Shown: positions 7,832 to 16,861 of the stretch, in pieces
How the letters are laid out: every line of letters begins with the position of its first letter
Numbering within the stretch: the stretch's first letter is position 1
Assembly (NCBI RefSeq): GCF_000612725.1
Contig: NZ_HG964456.1
Location: 403,049 to 467,048 of the forward strand
Length of the DNA: 64,000 nt
Direction: 5' to 3'
Origin: Mycolicibacterium austroafricanum
Lineage (GTDB): Bacteria; Actinomycetota; Actinomycetes; Mycobacteriales; Mycobacteriaceae
Notes under the pieces: generated by a model
Seen by the model: only the letters and a program-made list of their open reading frames with translations
What the model was told of the DNA's origin: nothing
The model's database searches: none
Position numbers and translations under genes: made by a program

Positions 7832-8697
7832 GCGTCCTGGAGTTCCTCATCGAGCCGATGCGGCTGGACTTCATGGTTCGGGCCACCGCCGCCACACTGG
7901 TCGCCTCGGTCGTGTGCGCCACCCTGTCCTGCTGGCTGGTCCTGATCGGCTGGTCTCTGATGGGCGACGCCGTCTCACACGCGGTGCTGCCGGGAGTGGT
8001 GTTGGCCTACATCGTCGGCGCCCCGTTCGCGCTCGGCGCGGTCATCTTCGGATTCGCCGCCGTCGCTCTCATCGGAATCGTGCGCGGCACCAGCCGAATC
8101 AAGGAGGACGCCGCGATCGGCGTCGTCTTCACCACGCTGTTCGCCCTTGGCCTGGTACTGATTTCGGTCACCCCCAGTCAGGTCGACCTCAACCACATCA
8201 TCTTCGGCAACCTGCTCGGGGTGTCCCGCGCGGACCTGACGCAGGTCGTCGTGCTCGGCGCGGTCGTCCTGGCCGTGCTCGTCTTCAAACGCCGCGACTT
8301 CACGCTCTACGCCTTCGATGCCACCCACGCCCACGCGATCGGGCTCAACCCGCGATTCCTCGGCGCCACCCTGCTCGGACTGCTCGCCCTGACGGCGGTC
8401 GTCGCCCTGCAGGCCGTCGGCGTCGTCCTCGTCGTCGCCCTGCTGATCACCCCCGGCGCCACCGCGTATCTGTTGACCGATCGATTCCAGCGGATGCTGC
8501 TGATCGCGCCCGCCACCGCAGCGTTCGCCGGGCTCGTCGGGATCTACGTCAGCTACTACGCCGATACCGCGTCGGGACCGATGATCGTGCTCGCCAACGG
8601 CGTGATCTTCACTCTCGTATACCTGTTGAGTCCCCGTCACGGGCTCGTCACCGCGTGGATTCAGAAGAAGACACACGCGAAGAGCGCCGGCAACTGA
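7828..8697 (+). CDS. metal ABC transporter permease (ABC-3 family)
   Basis: The 289-residue membrane protein begins MSVLEFLIEPMRLDFMVRA and has about eight or nine transmembrane segments. SWSLMGDAVSHAVLPGVV-like sequence (WSLMGDAVSHAVLPG) and the GLNPRFLG cytoplasmic loop are hallmarks of the ABC-3 family of Mn/Zn/Fe importers. It is the last gene of the operon, translationally coupled to the ATPase by ATGA. The C-terminus ends with a basic cytoplasmic tail. No regulator of the MntR or Zur type is adjacent, so control must come from elsewhere. Confidence 0.92.
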   Translation: MSVLEFLIEPMRLDFMVRATAATLVASVVCATLSCWLVLIGWSLMGDAVSHAVLPGVVLAYIVGAPFALGAVIFGFAAVALIGIVRGTSRIKEDAAIGVVFTTLFALGLVLISVTPSQVDLNHIIFGNLLGVSRADLTQVVVLGAVVLAVLVFKRRDFTLYAFDATHAHAIGLNPRFLGATLLGLLALTAVVALQAVGVVLVVALLITPGATAYLLTDRFQRMLLIAPATAAFAGLVGIYVSYYADTASGPMIVLANGVIFTLVYLLSPRHGLVTAWIQKKTHAKSAGN

Positions 8698-8736
8698 AGC
8701 GGAGACCCCGACCGGCCCACGAGAACCGGCCGCGGC

Positions 8737-8742
8737 TATAAC
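8737..8742 (+). promoter_or_regulatory. -10 box of a leaderless mRNA (LLM oxidoreductase)
   Basis: TATAAC ends seven bases before GTG 8749, placing the predicted transcription start on the start codon. Confidence 0.6.
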
Positions 8743-8748
8743 GGGAAG

Positions 8749-9597
8749 GTGCTGATCGGATTGTCGACGCCTGTCGTTGTGCAAACGCCGGCGATGGCCA
8801 GTCCTTGGGAGGGCGGCGCTGACATCGAGGACGTCGCCCGCATCGCCGAAGTGGCCGACAGCCTCGGATTCGACTATCTGACGTGCTCCGAGCACGTCGC
8901 AGTGCCTGTCGATGAAGCAGGCCTCCGTGGCGCCGTGTATTGGGATCCGCTGGCCACGCTCGGGTTCCTGGCCGCCCGGACGTCCAGGATTCGGCTGGCC
9001 ACCTCGGTTCTGGTTCTCGGCTATCACCATCCACTGGAGATCGCCAAGCGGTACGGCACCCTCGACCGGGTCAGCGGCGGGCGGCTGGTTCTCGGCGTCG
9101 GCGTCGGCTCGTTGCGCGCGGAATTCGAGATGCTGAGCGCGCCGTGGGAGGACCGTGGTGTCAGGGCCGACGACGCCATCCGCGCGCTGCGGTCGTCGCT
9201 GTCGGTATCCGCGCCCTCCTATCACGGCGAGTTCCACCGATACCAGGCGATGATGGTCGAGCCGCACGCCGTGCAGCCACGGGTGCCCATCTGGGTGGGA
9301 GGGCGCACCGCGCGCTCGTTGCGTCGTGCGGTCGGACTCGCCGACGGATGGATGCCATTCGGGCTGACGCCCGCCCGGATCGCGGAAATGCTTGCCGCAG
9401 TGGATATTCCCGACGATTTTGACATCGTGCTCGCGGTGGGTCCGCTCGATCCGCGGGCACGCGACGAATGCCTGAACCGGCTGCGCGCATTGCGGGATGT
9501 CGGCGCCACAGCCGTGACATGCTCGCTGAGTGCGTCTTCGGCCGAGCACTACTGCGACCAACTCGCCTCGCTGCGCGATCTCGTCGACGAGCTGTGA
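8749..9597 (+). CDS. LLM-class F420-dependent oxidoreductase
   Basis: This 282-residue protein has the luciferase-like monooxygenase TIM barrel: GFDYLTCSEHVAVP near residue 45, RIRLATSVLVLGYHHPLEIAKRYGTLD, GGRLVLGVGVGSLRAEFEMLS and VPIWVGGRTARSLRRAV. Mycobacteria use coenzyme F420 or FMNH2 in such enzymes; the motif set is the F420 (TIGR03619-like) type. The substrate is unknown. The next gene, a SnoaL-like protein, begins 38 bp downstream with its own Shine-Dalgarno and is likely co-transcribed. Confidence 0.85.
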   Translation: MLIGLSTPVVVQTPAMASPWEGGADIEDVARIAEVADSLGFDYLTCSEHVAVPVDEAGLRGAVYWDPLATLGFLAARTSRIRLATSVLVLGYHHPLEIAKRYGTLDRVSGGRLVLGVGVGSLRAEFEMLSAPWEDRGVRADDAIRALRSSLSVSAPSYHGEFHRYQAMMVEPHAVQPRVPIWVGGRTARSLRRAVGLADGWMPFGLTPARIAEMLAAVDIPDDFDIVLAVGPLDPRARDECLNRLRALRDVGATAVTCSLSASSAEHYCDQLASLRDLVDEL

Positions 9598-9635
9598 AGC
9601 GCTGTCGCGGACGGAAGATCCGATGAAGGGAAGCG

Positions 9636-10190
9636 ATGATGTCCACTGACCACGAGGGTCTCGAAGCCAGACTGGCGCAGCTGGAGAAGCGGTTGCGGCA
9701 CATCGAAGACGAGCGTGACATCGCGCGCCTGATCGCCAGTTACGGCCCATCTGTGGACGCAGCGGACGCGGAAGGGGCCGCCGCGCTGTGGAGTGCCGAC
9801 GGCACCTACGACGTCGAGGGCTGGCTGATGTCGGGCCGCGAGGACATCGCTGCGATGGTGGGTTCGGATGGCCACCGCCGGTTGGTGGCCAACGGCTGTT
9901 GCCACTTCCTCGGTCCTGCCGTGGTCACCGTCGACGGCGACGACGCGGTGGCAGGGTGCGTGTCCCTGGTCGTGCTGCGGGCGGCGGACGGGTATCCCGA
10001 ACGTGAAAGCGGTGCGACAGCACACGATCTGCCCGCGCCCGGGTACGTCGTCTGGCGCGCGGCGGCCAACCATTTCCGGTTGCGCCGCATCGACGACCGG
10101 TGGCAGATCGTCGCCCGCAGGAGTCGCCTCCTCGGGAACCCCGAAGCTCAGCAACTGCTCACCGCGGGTGTCGCCGGACAGGCGGAGTGA
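9636..10190 (+). CDS. SnoaL-like (NTF2-fold) protein
   Basis: The 184-residue protein opens with a predicted short coiled coil (LEARLAQLEKRLRHIEDERDIARLIASYG) followed by the SnoaL_4 pattern DAADAEGAAALWSADGTYDVEGW and a C-terminal sheet with DRWQIVARRSRLLGN. Homologues in mycobacteria and rhodococci accompany steroid or lipid oxidoreductases and may act as dehydratases or isomerases. GAAGGGAAGCG precedes the start, where two ATG codons are adjacent. Its position after an F420-type oxidoreductase suggests a shared substrate; this is inference. Confidence 0.8.
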   Translation: MMSTDHEGLEARLAQLEKRLRHIEDERDIARLIASYGPSVDAADAEGAAALWSADGTYDVEGWLMSGREDIAAMVGSDGHRRLVANGCCHFLGPAVVTVDGDDAVAGCVSLVVLRAADGYPERESGATAHDLPAPGYVVWRAAANHFRLRRIDDRWQIVARRSRLLGNPEAQQLLTAGVAGQAE

Positions 10191-10240
10191 CCGGCCGGAG
10201 CAGGCGTTGGCCGCCCGTGGCTCGCGTCGGGGGTGGGGGG

Positions 10241-11440
10241 TTAGCGGGCGATGATGACGGAGGAGCCGTGGCCGAAGAGGCCTTGGTTGGCGGTGATGCC
10301 GACGGTGGCGCCCTCGACTTGGCGTCCGGTGGCTTGGCCTTTGAGTTGCCAGGTGAGTTCGCAGACTTGGGCGATGGCTTGGGCGGGGATGGCTTCGCCG
10401 AAGCTGGCCAGTCCGCCGGAGGGGTTGACCGGGATGGTGCCGCCGAGGGTGGTGGCGCCGCTGCGTAGCAGGTGTTCGGCTTCGCCTTTGGCGCACAGGC
10501 CGAGGTGTTCGTACCAGTCGAGTTCCAGTGCGGTGGACAGGTCGTAGACCTCGGCCAGGGAGAGGTCTTGGGGGCTGATGCCGGCTTCGGTGTAGGCGGC
10601 GTCGAGGATCTGGTCTTTGAACACCCGCTCGGGGGCGGGGACCACGGCGGTGGAGTCGGTGGCGATGTCGGGTAGTTCGGGCAGGTGTTGCGGGTATTGC
10701 GGGGATTGCAGGCTGATCGCGCGCACGCTGGGGACGCCGTTGACCGAACCGAGGTGTTTTTCGGTGAAGGCTTTGGAGGCGACGATGAGTGCGGCCGCGC
10801 CGTCGGAGGTGGCGCAGATGTCGAGCAGCCGTAGCGGGTCGGAGACGACGGGGGAGGCGGCGACGTCGTCGAGGGTGGCTTCTTTGCGGTAGCGGGCGTT
10901 GGGGTTGTGTAGGCCGTGGCGGGCGTTTTTGACTTTGACGGCGGCGAAGTCGTCGACGGTGGCGCCGTAGAGGTCCATGCGTCGGCGGGCCAGCAGGGCG
11001 AAGTAGACGGTGTTGGTGGCCCCGATCAGGTGGAAGCGTTGCCAGTCGGGGTCGTTGCGGCGTTCGCCGCCGACGGGGGCGAAGAACCCTTTGGGGGTGG
11101 TGTCGGCGCCGATGACCAGGGCGACGTCGCACAGTCCGGCCAGGATGTGGGCGCGTGCGCTTTGGAGGGCTTGGGAGCCGGAGGCGCAGGCGGCGTAGCT
11201 GGAGGTGATCGGGATGCCGTTCCAGCCCAGTTTCTGGGCGAAGGTGGCGCCGGCGACGAAGCCGGGGTAGCCGTTGCGGATGGTGTCGGCGCCGGCGACG
11301 AGTTGGATCTGGCGCCAGTGCAGGCCGGCTTCGGCCAGGGCGGCCCGGGCGGCCACCACACCGTATTCGGTGAAGTCGCGTCCCCATTTGCCCCACGGGT
11401 GCATGCCCGCGCCCAGGATGTAGACCGGTTCGGGGCTCAT
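10241..11440 (-). CDS. thiolase-fold lipid-transfer protein (Rv1627c orthologue)
   Basis: The 399-residue enzyme is of the SCP2/lipid-transfer thiolase class, which cleaves or aldol-cleaves acyl-CoA and steroid-CoA thioesters. The active-site Cys is C85 in YAACASGSQAL; NPSGGLASFGEA and the C-terminal GLFGHGSS take the places of the thiolase His/Cys loops. Start ATG 11440 overlaps the DUF35 stop by four bases, so the two subunits are coupled. In steroid degradation Ltp2 needs a DUF35 partner (ChsH2) for aldolase activity; the same pairing is expected here, with unknown substrate. The coding strand is unusually rich in C over G compared with neighbouring genes. Confidence 0.9.
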   Translation of the reverse strand: MSPEPVYILGAGMHPWGKWGRDFTEYGVVAARAALAEAGLHWRQIQLVAGADTIRNGYPGFVAGATFAQKLGWNGIPITSSYAACASGSQALQSARAHILAGLCDVALVIGADTTPKGFFAPVGGERRNDPDWQRFHLIGATNTVYFALLARRRMDLYGATVDDFAAVKVKNARHGLHNPNARYRKEATLDDVAASPVVSDPLRLLDICATSDGAAALIVASKAFTEKHLGSVNGVPSVRAISLQSPQYPQHLPELPDIATDSTAVVPAPERVFKDQILDAAYTEAGISPQDLSLAEVYDLSTALELDWYEHLGLCAKGEAEHLLRSGATTLGGTIPVNPSGGLASFGEAIPAQAIAQVCELTWQLKGQATGRQVEGATVGITANQGLFGHGSSVIIAR

Positions 11441-11955
11441 TGGGCGATCCTCCAGGCGTAGACGATGCGTTCGGTGCCGTCGTCGTCGATGTAGAGCGGC
11501 ATGGTGGTCAGTTCCATCTGCATGCCGATGGTCAGGTCGGCGGCCAGGGTGCCCTCGACGACCTTGCCGAGCACGATCAGGCCTTCGTCGGCCAGCTCGA
11601 CGGCGGCGACGGCGAACGGTTCGAACGGGTCCGGGGACGGATACGGCGGGGGTGGGGCGTAGCGGTTTTCGGTGTAGCTCCACAACGTGCCGCGCCGCGA
11701 CAGCGGCACCTGGGCCAGCTCGTCACCGCCACAGCCGGGATTGGGGCAGTTGTTGGCCCGCGGCGGGAACACAAACGTCCCACACTCATGACACTTACCA
11801 CCGATCAGATACGGATCCCCCGACCCATCGGTGGCTGAATCGACGGCTCGGCCATCGGTGGCTGAATCGACGGCTCGGCCGTCGGGGCCTGAATCGACGG
11901 CTCGGCCGTCGGTGGCGAACCACCCATCAATCGCAGGCTGCGTGGAAGCTGACAC
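11437..11955 (-). CDS. DUF35 OB-fold / zinc-ribbon acyl-CoA-binding protein (Rv1628c orthologue)
   Basis: A 172-residue protein when started at GTG 11955 (VSASTQPAIDGWFATDG). A zinc ribbon is formed by C55, C58, C70 and C75 (CHECGTF and CPNPGC); the OB fold follows (RRGTLWSYTENRYAPPP to the C-terminus). It should be the partner of the downstream thiolase. Residues about 16-44 are three tandem nine-residue units DGRAVDS(A/G)(T/P), an insertion absent from what I know of the family and encoded by a 27-bp DNA repeat. A longer frame to 12081 lacks support. Confidence 0.85.
   Translation of the reverse strand: MSASTQPAIDGWFATDGRAVDSGPDGRAVDSATDGRAVDSATDGSGDPYLIGGKCHECGTFVFPPRANNCPNPGCGGDELAQVPLSRRGTLWSYTENRYAPPPPYPSPDPFEPFAVAAVELADEGLIVLGKVVEGTLAADLTIGMQMELTTMPLYIDDDGTERIVYAWRIAQ
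11830..11910. repeat. 27-bp tandem repeat, three units (locus 1)
   Basis: The 15-mer GACGGCTCGGCCGTC recurs at 11842-11856 (one mismatch), 11869-11883 and 11896-11910, exactly 27 bp apart, with similar flanks. It is read in frame on the minus strand as DGRAVDSAT units. Two copies of the reverse complement, again 27 bp apart, are at 53474-53515. Confidence 0.85.
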
Positions 11956-12110
11956 GCGGGTCAGCGTACCCAGTCGCGGCGGAAAACTGAAACGTGTTCC
12001 AGTTTGAGTCGATGGGCGACTTGGGATCGGTAGGGGTCGTGACGGTGTGCACTCGTTCGCGAGCAGCGGCCCCGGCATCACGTCAGGGCCCGGGAGAGCG
12101 GAGAGCAGCG

Positions 12111-12458
12111 ATGGGATTCTTCAAGAAAGTGCGCGAAGCCGCCGAGCAGCCCGAGATGGTGCACGTCCGGGGTGCAGGGCCGATCGACCCCGCCGTATTG
12201 GGCGGTCCGTCCACCCGTTCGGTGGCAGCCGACGACCCGATCTGGGCGCCCATCAACGGCATCTCGCTGCAGGACTACGCCGACCTTGCCCGGATCGCGC
12301 AGTCCCGCGGCGTCACCGACGAGGCCGGGATGATCGCCATCGCAGCCGAACGGGGCTGGAGCCCGACGGACGCCAAGGCCGCGCTCGACGGATGGGTGCA
12401 GCGGATGGGTCGGTCGATGGCCGTCGGTCAGCGGTTCCGCAAGCTCCTCGGCTACTGA
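12111..12458 (+). CDS. conserved hypothetical protein, 115 residues
   Basis: I do not recognise a named family. The protein starts MGFFKKVREAAEQPEMVHVRG at ATG 12111, preceded by GGAGAG; a longer frame from 11994 is unlikely. It has a basic amphipathic N-terminus, a helical middle (ISLQDYADLARIAQSRGVTDEAGMIAIAAERGW) reminiscent of small actinobacterial proteins with a paired-helix repeat, and ends in a basic segment GQRFRKLLGY. No signal peptide or membrane segment is seen. It is flanked by the divergent DUF35 gene and a convergent hydrolase. Confidence 0.7.
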   Translation: MGFFKKVREAAEQPEMVHVRGAGPIDPAVLGGPSTRSVAADDPIWAPINGISLQDYADLARIAQSRGVTDEAGMIAIAAERGWSPTDAKAALDGWVQRMGRSMAVGQRFRKLLGY

Positions 12459-12468
12459 GCCGACCCGG

Positions 12469-13146
12469 TCAACTCTGACTGGCTGACAACAGGATTCGCA
12501 GCAGGTCGGCGGGTCTGTCGCGCATCAGATTGTGCCTGCCGTCGAGTTCGTGACAGATCCAGGTGGGGTCGTCACGCACCCTGTCGTAGGACGGCCGCAG
12601 CGGCGACTCCCCGGGCCAGTCCAGCGCGTAGACGAAGATGCGCCGCCGGAAGCCGTTCAGGTCGCCGCGCAGCCGTAGCGGTTGCAGGACGGTGGCCAGC
12701 GGGTGCGAGGTGGCGCGGTCGTCGAAGAACGGCATCGGTGGGACGCCGAACCCGCTGTCGTCGACCTTGACGTACCACTGGCGTTCCTCGTCGTTCACCA
12801 GGTCCCAGCACGCCTCGCCGTCGCGGGGGACCACCGCGTCGAGGAACACCAGCGAGTCCACCCGGTCCGGGATCCGGTCGGCGACACCGGTGATCACCAT
12901 GCCCCCGTAGCTGTGCCCGACGAGGATCAGGTCGGCGCCCGTGGCGGCATCGTTGTCGATCGCGGCGAGCACGTCGACGATGTGGGTGTCGAGGTTGACC
13001 CCGCCCGGCATCAGGTGTGACCGTTCCCCCACGCCGGTCAACGTGAGCGCCAGCACGTGGTGGCCCGCCGACCGAAGTGATGCGGCGACCTCGTCGAAAC
13101 ACCATGCGCCGTGGCACATTCCGGGAATCAGGACGTAGCTGCTCAT
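12469..13146 (-). CDS. alpha/beta hydrolase (salicylate-esterase / EstC-like)
   Basis: The 225-residue enzyme begins MSSYVLIPGMCHGAWCFDEVA, with the oxyanion turn PGMCHGAW, nucleophile GHSYGGM (Ser near residue 98) and the C-terminal histidine in ELDGRHNLMRDRP. This pattern matches the MES/HNL-like EstC family of small intracellular esterases. It is divergent from the LysR gene, a common arrangement in which the regulator controls the hydrolase. Natural substrate unknown. Confidence 0.85.
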   Translation of the reverse strand: MSSYVLIPGMCHGAWCFDEVAASLRSAGHHVLALTLTGVGERSHLMPGGVNLDTHIVDVLAAIDNDAATGADLILVGHSYGGMVITGVADRIPDRVDSLVFLDAVVPRDGEACWDLVNDEERQWYVKVDDSGFGVPPMPFFDDRATSHPLATVLQPLRLRGDLNGFRRRIFVYALDWPGESPLRPSYDRVRDDPTWICHELDGRHNLMRDRPADLLRILLSASQS

Positions 13147-13216
13147 GAGTCAACACTGGCCCGGTCCGGGACATAAGTCCAATACATGACTGATCTAGGG
13201 TCCATAATCAACGCTT

Positions 13217-14122
13217 ATGGAGCTTCGTCAGCTCGAATATCTGGTCGCCGTCGTCGAGGAACGCAGTTTCACCAAGGCGGCACAGCGGGAGCGGGTGGCC
13301 CAGCCGGCCGTCAGCGCTCAGATCCGCCGGCTCGAGCGTCAGGTGGGGCAGCCGCTGCTGACCCGCTCGCACCGGGGTGTGCGGGTGACGCCGGCCGGCG
13401 CCGCGCTGCTGCCCCATGCGAGGGCGGCGCTCGCGGCCGTGCGCGATGCGCAGGCCGCGGTCGACGATGTCGCGAACCTGGTGCGCGGAGCCGTCGCGAT
13501 CGGGACCGTCACCCTGCACCCGGTGGACGTGGCGCGCCTGATGGCGAACTTCCACGCCGAGCATCCCGGCGTCGAGATCACGCTGGGCACCGACACCTCC
13601 GACGTCCTGCTGGCCAAACTGGAGGACGGCCGACTCGATGCGGCCATCGTGTCGATCGGCGCCGACGAGGATCCGGCCGGGCTGGAGTACGAGGTGATCA
13701 CCGACGAGGCCTTGGAGGCGGCGGTGACCGCCCAGCACCGGCTCGCCCGGCGGAAGTCCCTGTCGCTCAAGCAACTCTGCGAGTACCCGGTGATCTCGCT
13801 TCCGGCGGGGACGGGGCTGCGGTCGCGGCTCGACGACGCCTGCGCGGCCGCCGGACTGCGACCGCGGATCGCGTTCGAGGCCACCAGCCCGCTCGAGCTT
13901 GCGGACCTCGCGCGCCACGGCCTCGGCGTGGCGATCCTGCCCCGGTCCATGGCGCGCGGCAGTGCCGGCCTGCACCCACTGCGGCTGAGCCCGGAACTAC
14001 GCGGCAGGCTGGTGTGGGCGTGGCGCACCGACATCAGCGGCCCGGCGGCGCGGCTGCTCAACGCGCGCGCCCGCGCGATGATTGCGGCGACGGGCACACC
14101 GGCTGTCATACCGGGTGCCTAG
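13217..14122 (+). CDS. LysR family transcriptional regulator
   Basis: This 301-residue regulator has the N-terminal winged helix (MELRQLEYLVAVVEERSFTKAAQRERVAQPAVSAQIRRLE) and a periplasmic-binding-protein-like effector domain from about residue 90. The 70-bp gap to the divergent hydrolase contains AT-richer DNA (ACATAAGTCCAATACATGA) with T-N11-A spacing typical of LysR sites. It most likely regulates the hydrolase and itself; the effector is unknown. Confidence 0.88.
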   Translation: MELRQLEYLVAVVEERSFTKAAQRERVAQPAVSAQIRRLERQVGQPLLTRSHRGVRVTPAGAALLPHARAALAAVRDAQAAVDDVANLVRGAVAIGTVTLHPVDVARLMANFHAEHPGVEITLGTDTSDVLLAKLEDGRLDAAIVSIGADEDPAGLEYEVITDEALEAAVTAQHRLARRKSLSLKQLCEYPVISLPAGTGLRSRLDDACAAAGLRPRIAFEATSPLELADLARHGLGVAILPRSMARGSAGLHPLRLSPELRGRLVWAWRTDISGPAARLLNARARAMIAATGTPAVIPGA

Positions 14123-14125
14123 AGT
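14120..14125 (+). promoter_or_regulatory. -10 box of leaderless polA mRNA
   Basis: TAGAGT ends seven bases before the polA GTG at 14132, giving a predicted leaderless transcript. It lies across the end of the upstream LysR gene. Confidence 0.55.
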
Positions 14126-14131
14126 GAACGC

Positions 14132-16861
14132 GTGAGCCCTGCCAAGACTGCGTCGGAGACGAAAGCCGGTAAACCGGACACCAGCGAGAAGCCGACGCTG
14201 ATGCTTCTGGACGGCAACTCACTGGCCTTTCGCGCGTTCTACGCACTGCCGGCAGAGAACTTCAAAACCAAGAGCGGGCTGACCACCAACGCGGTGTACG
14301 GCTTCACCGCGATGCTGATCAACCTGCTGCGCGACGAGCAGCCCACCCACATCGCGGCCGCGTTCGACGTGTCCCGCCAGACGTTCCGCAAGGACAAATA
14401 CCCGGAGTACAAGGAGGGCCGTTCGGCGACGCCCGACGAATTCCGCGGCCAGATCGACATCACCAAGGAGGTGCTCGGCGCGCTGGGGATCACGGTGCTG
14501 GCCGAGCCCGGTTTCGAGGCCGACGACATCATCGCGACACTCGCCACGCAGGCCGAGAACGAAGGACACCGCGTGCTGGTGGTGACCGGCGACCGCGATT
14601 CGCTGCAGCTGGTCAGCGACGACGTCACCGTCCTCTATCCCCGCAAGGGGGTCAGCGAGTTGACCCGGTTCACCCCGGAGGCGGTGCAGGAGAAGTACGG
14701 GCTCACACCGGCGCAGTACCCCGACTTCGCGGCGCTGCGCGGCGACCCCAGCGACAACCTGCCCGGCATCCCGGGCGTGGGGGAGAAGACCGCGACCAAG
14801 TGGATCGCCGAGTACGGCTCACTGCAGTCGCTGGTGGACAACGTCGACAAGGTCAAGGGCAAGGTCGGCGACGCGCTGCGTGCCCACCTGTCCAGCGTCG
14901 TGCTCAACCGTGAGCTCACCGACCTGGTCAAAGACGTGCCGTTGGCGCACACCCCGGACACGCTGCGGATGCAGCCGTGGGACCGCGACCAGATCCACCG
15001 GCTCTTCGACGACCTCGAGTTCCGGGTACTGCGCGACCGGCTGTTCGACACGCTGGCCTCCGCCGACCCCGAGGTGGAAGAGGGTTTCGAAGTGCGCGGC
15101 GAGGCGCTGGAGGCGGGCACACTGGCCGCCTGGCTGGCCGAGCACAGCAACGGTCAGCGGTTCGGGGTCGCCGTCGTCGGCAACCACCTGGCGTTCGACA
15201 GCGACGCCACCGCGGTCGCGCTCGTCGCCTCCGACGGCGACGGACGCTACATCGACACCACCCGGCTGGACCCCGAGGACGAGAAGGCGCTGGCATCCTG
15301 GCTTGCCGATCCCGATGCGCCGAAGGCGCTGCACGAGGCCAAGCTCGCGATGCACGACCTGCAGGGCCGGGGCTGGACGCTGGCCGGGGTCACCTCCGAC
15401 ACCGCGCTGGCCGCCTACCTGGTGCGGCCCGGTCAACGCAGCTTCGCGCTCGATGACCTGTCGCTGCGCTACCTGAAACGCGAACTACGCGCCGATAACC
15501 CCGAACAGCAACAGCTTTCGTTGCTCGATGACAGCGACGCCGTCGACGACCAGGCGGTGCAGACCTTGCTGTTGCGGGCCGGCGCTGTCGTGGACCTCGC
15601 CGACGCCCTCGACGAGGAACTGGCCCGCATCGACTCCTCGGCGCTGCTGGGCAGCATGGAACTGCCGGTGCAGCGGGTGCTGGCCCAGCTGGAAACCGTG
15701 GGCATCGCGGTCGACCTCGCGATGCTCTCGGAGCTGCAGAGCGAGTTTGCCGGCCAGATCCGCGACGCAGCCGAGGCGGCCTACGCGGTGATCGGCAAAC
15801 AGATCAACCTCGGTTCACCGAAGCAGCTGCAGGTCGTGTTGTTCGACGAGCTGGAGATGCCCAAGACCAAGCGCACCAAGACCGGCTACACCACCGACGC
15901 CGACGCACTGCAATCGCTGTTCGACAAGACCGGGCACCCGTTCCTGCAGCATCTGCTCGCCCATCGGGACGCCACCCGGCTGAAGGTCACCGTCGACGGG
16001 CTGCTGAATTCGGTTGCCGCAGATGGGCGAATTCATACCACGTTCAACCAGACGATCGCGGCGACCGGCCGGCTGTCCTCGACCGAGCCGAACCTGCAGA
16101 ACATCCCGATCCGCACCGAGGCCGGGCGGCGCATCCGCGACGGATTTGTGGTGGGCGAGGGCTACGCCGATTTGATGACCGCCGACTACAGCCAGATCGA
16201 GATGCGGATCATGGCGCATCTCTCGAAGGACGCAGGCCTGATCGAAGCGTTCAACACGGGGGAGGACCTGCACTCGTTCGTCGCATCCCGGGCGTTCTCG
16301 GTGCCGCTCGACGAGGTCACCCCCGAGCTGCGGCGTCGGGTGAAAGCCATGTCGTACGGACTGGCGTACGGGTTGAGCGCCTACGGGCTCTCCCAGCAGC
16401 TCAAGATCTCCACCGAGGAGGCCAAGGAGCAGATGGAGCAGTACTTCGCCCGGTTCGGCGGGGTGCGCGACTATCTGCGCGACGTGGTCGACCAGGCCCG
16501 CAAGGACGGATACACGTCGACGGTGTTCGGTCGCCGGCGTTACCTGCCCGAGCTCGACAGCAGCAACCGGCAGGTGCGGGAGGCTGCCGAACGTGCCGCG
16601 CTCAACGCGCCGATCCAGGGCAGTGCCGCCGACATCATCAAGGTCGCGATGATCAACGTCGACCAGGCCATCAAGGAGGCGGGGCTGTCGTCTCGCATGC
16701 TGCTCCAGGTGCACGACGAGCTGCTCTTCGAGGTTGCCGACGGCGAACGCGACGCGCTCGATGCCCTGGTCCGCGAGCACATGGGCAGCGCCTATCGGCT
16801 GGATGTGCCGCTCGAGGTCTCGGTCGGATACGGCCGCAGCTGGGACAGTGCCGCTCATTAG
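14132..16861 (+). CDS. polA: DNA polymerase I
   Basis: The 909-residue protein matches the usual mycobacterial length. An N-terminal 5'-3' exonuclease (about 20-300: LLDGNSLAFRAFYALP, FEADDIIATLA, GDPSDNLPGIPGVGEKTA) is followed by a proofreading-domain remnant (about 330-520) that lacks the DEDD acidic residues, as in other mycobacterial PolA, and the polymerase domain: motif A DYSQIEMR (D685), motif B RRRVKAMSYGLAYGL and motif C VHDELLFE (H861, D862). It fills Okazaki gaps and excision tracts, in keeping with uvrA and uvrB in the same window. No SD is visible; the mRNA is probably leaderless. Confidence 0.98.
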   Translation: MSPAKTASETKAGKPDTSEKPTLMLLDGNSLAFRAFYALPAENFKTKSGLTTNAVYGFTAMLINLLRDEQPTHIAAAFDVSRQTFRKDKYPEYKEGRSATPDEFRGQIDITKEVLGALGITVLAEPGFEADDIIATLATQAENEGHRVLVVTGDRDSLQLVSDDVTVLYPRKGVSELTRFTPEAVQEKYGLTPAQYPDFAALRGDPSDNLPGIPGVGEKTATKWIAEYGSLQSLVDNVDKVKGKVGDALRAHLSSVVLNRELTDLVKDVPLAHTPDTLRMQPWDRDQIHRLFDDLEFRVLRDRLFDTLASADPEVEEGFEVRGEALEAGTLAAWLAEHSNGQRFGVAVVGNHLAFDSDATAVALVASDGDGRYIDTTRLDPEDEKALASWLADPDAPKALHEAKLAMHDLQGRGWTLAGVTSDTALAAYLVRPGQRSFALDDLSLRYLKRELRADNPEQQQLSLLDDSDAVDDQAVQTLLLRAGAVVDLADALDEELARIDSSALLGSMELPVQRVLAQLETVGIAVDLAMLSELQSEFAGQIRDAAEAAYAVIGKQINLGSPKQLQVVLFDELEMPKTKRTKTGYTTDADALQSLFDKTGHPFLQHLLAHRDATRLKVTVDGLLNSVAADGRIHTTFNQTIAATGRLSSTEPNLQNIPIRTEAGRRIRDGFVVGEGYADLMTADYSQIEMRIMAHLSKDAGLIEAFNTGEDLHSFVASRAFSVPLDEVTPELRRRVKAMSYGLAYGLSAYGLSQQLKISTEEAKEQMEQYFARFGGVRDYLRDVVDQARKDGYTSTVFGRRRYLPELDSSNRQVREAAERAALNAPIQGSAADIIKVAMINVDQAIKEAGLSSRMLLQVHDELLFEVADGERDALDALVREHMGSAYRLDVPLEVSVGYGRSWDSAAH

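Noticed and set aside
11830..11910. Possible CRISPR array in the 27-bp repeats
   Set aside because: Units are contiguous with no unique spacers, lie inside a coding frame and there are no cas genes.
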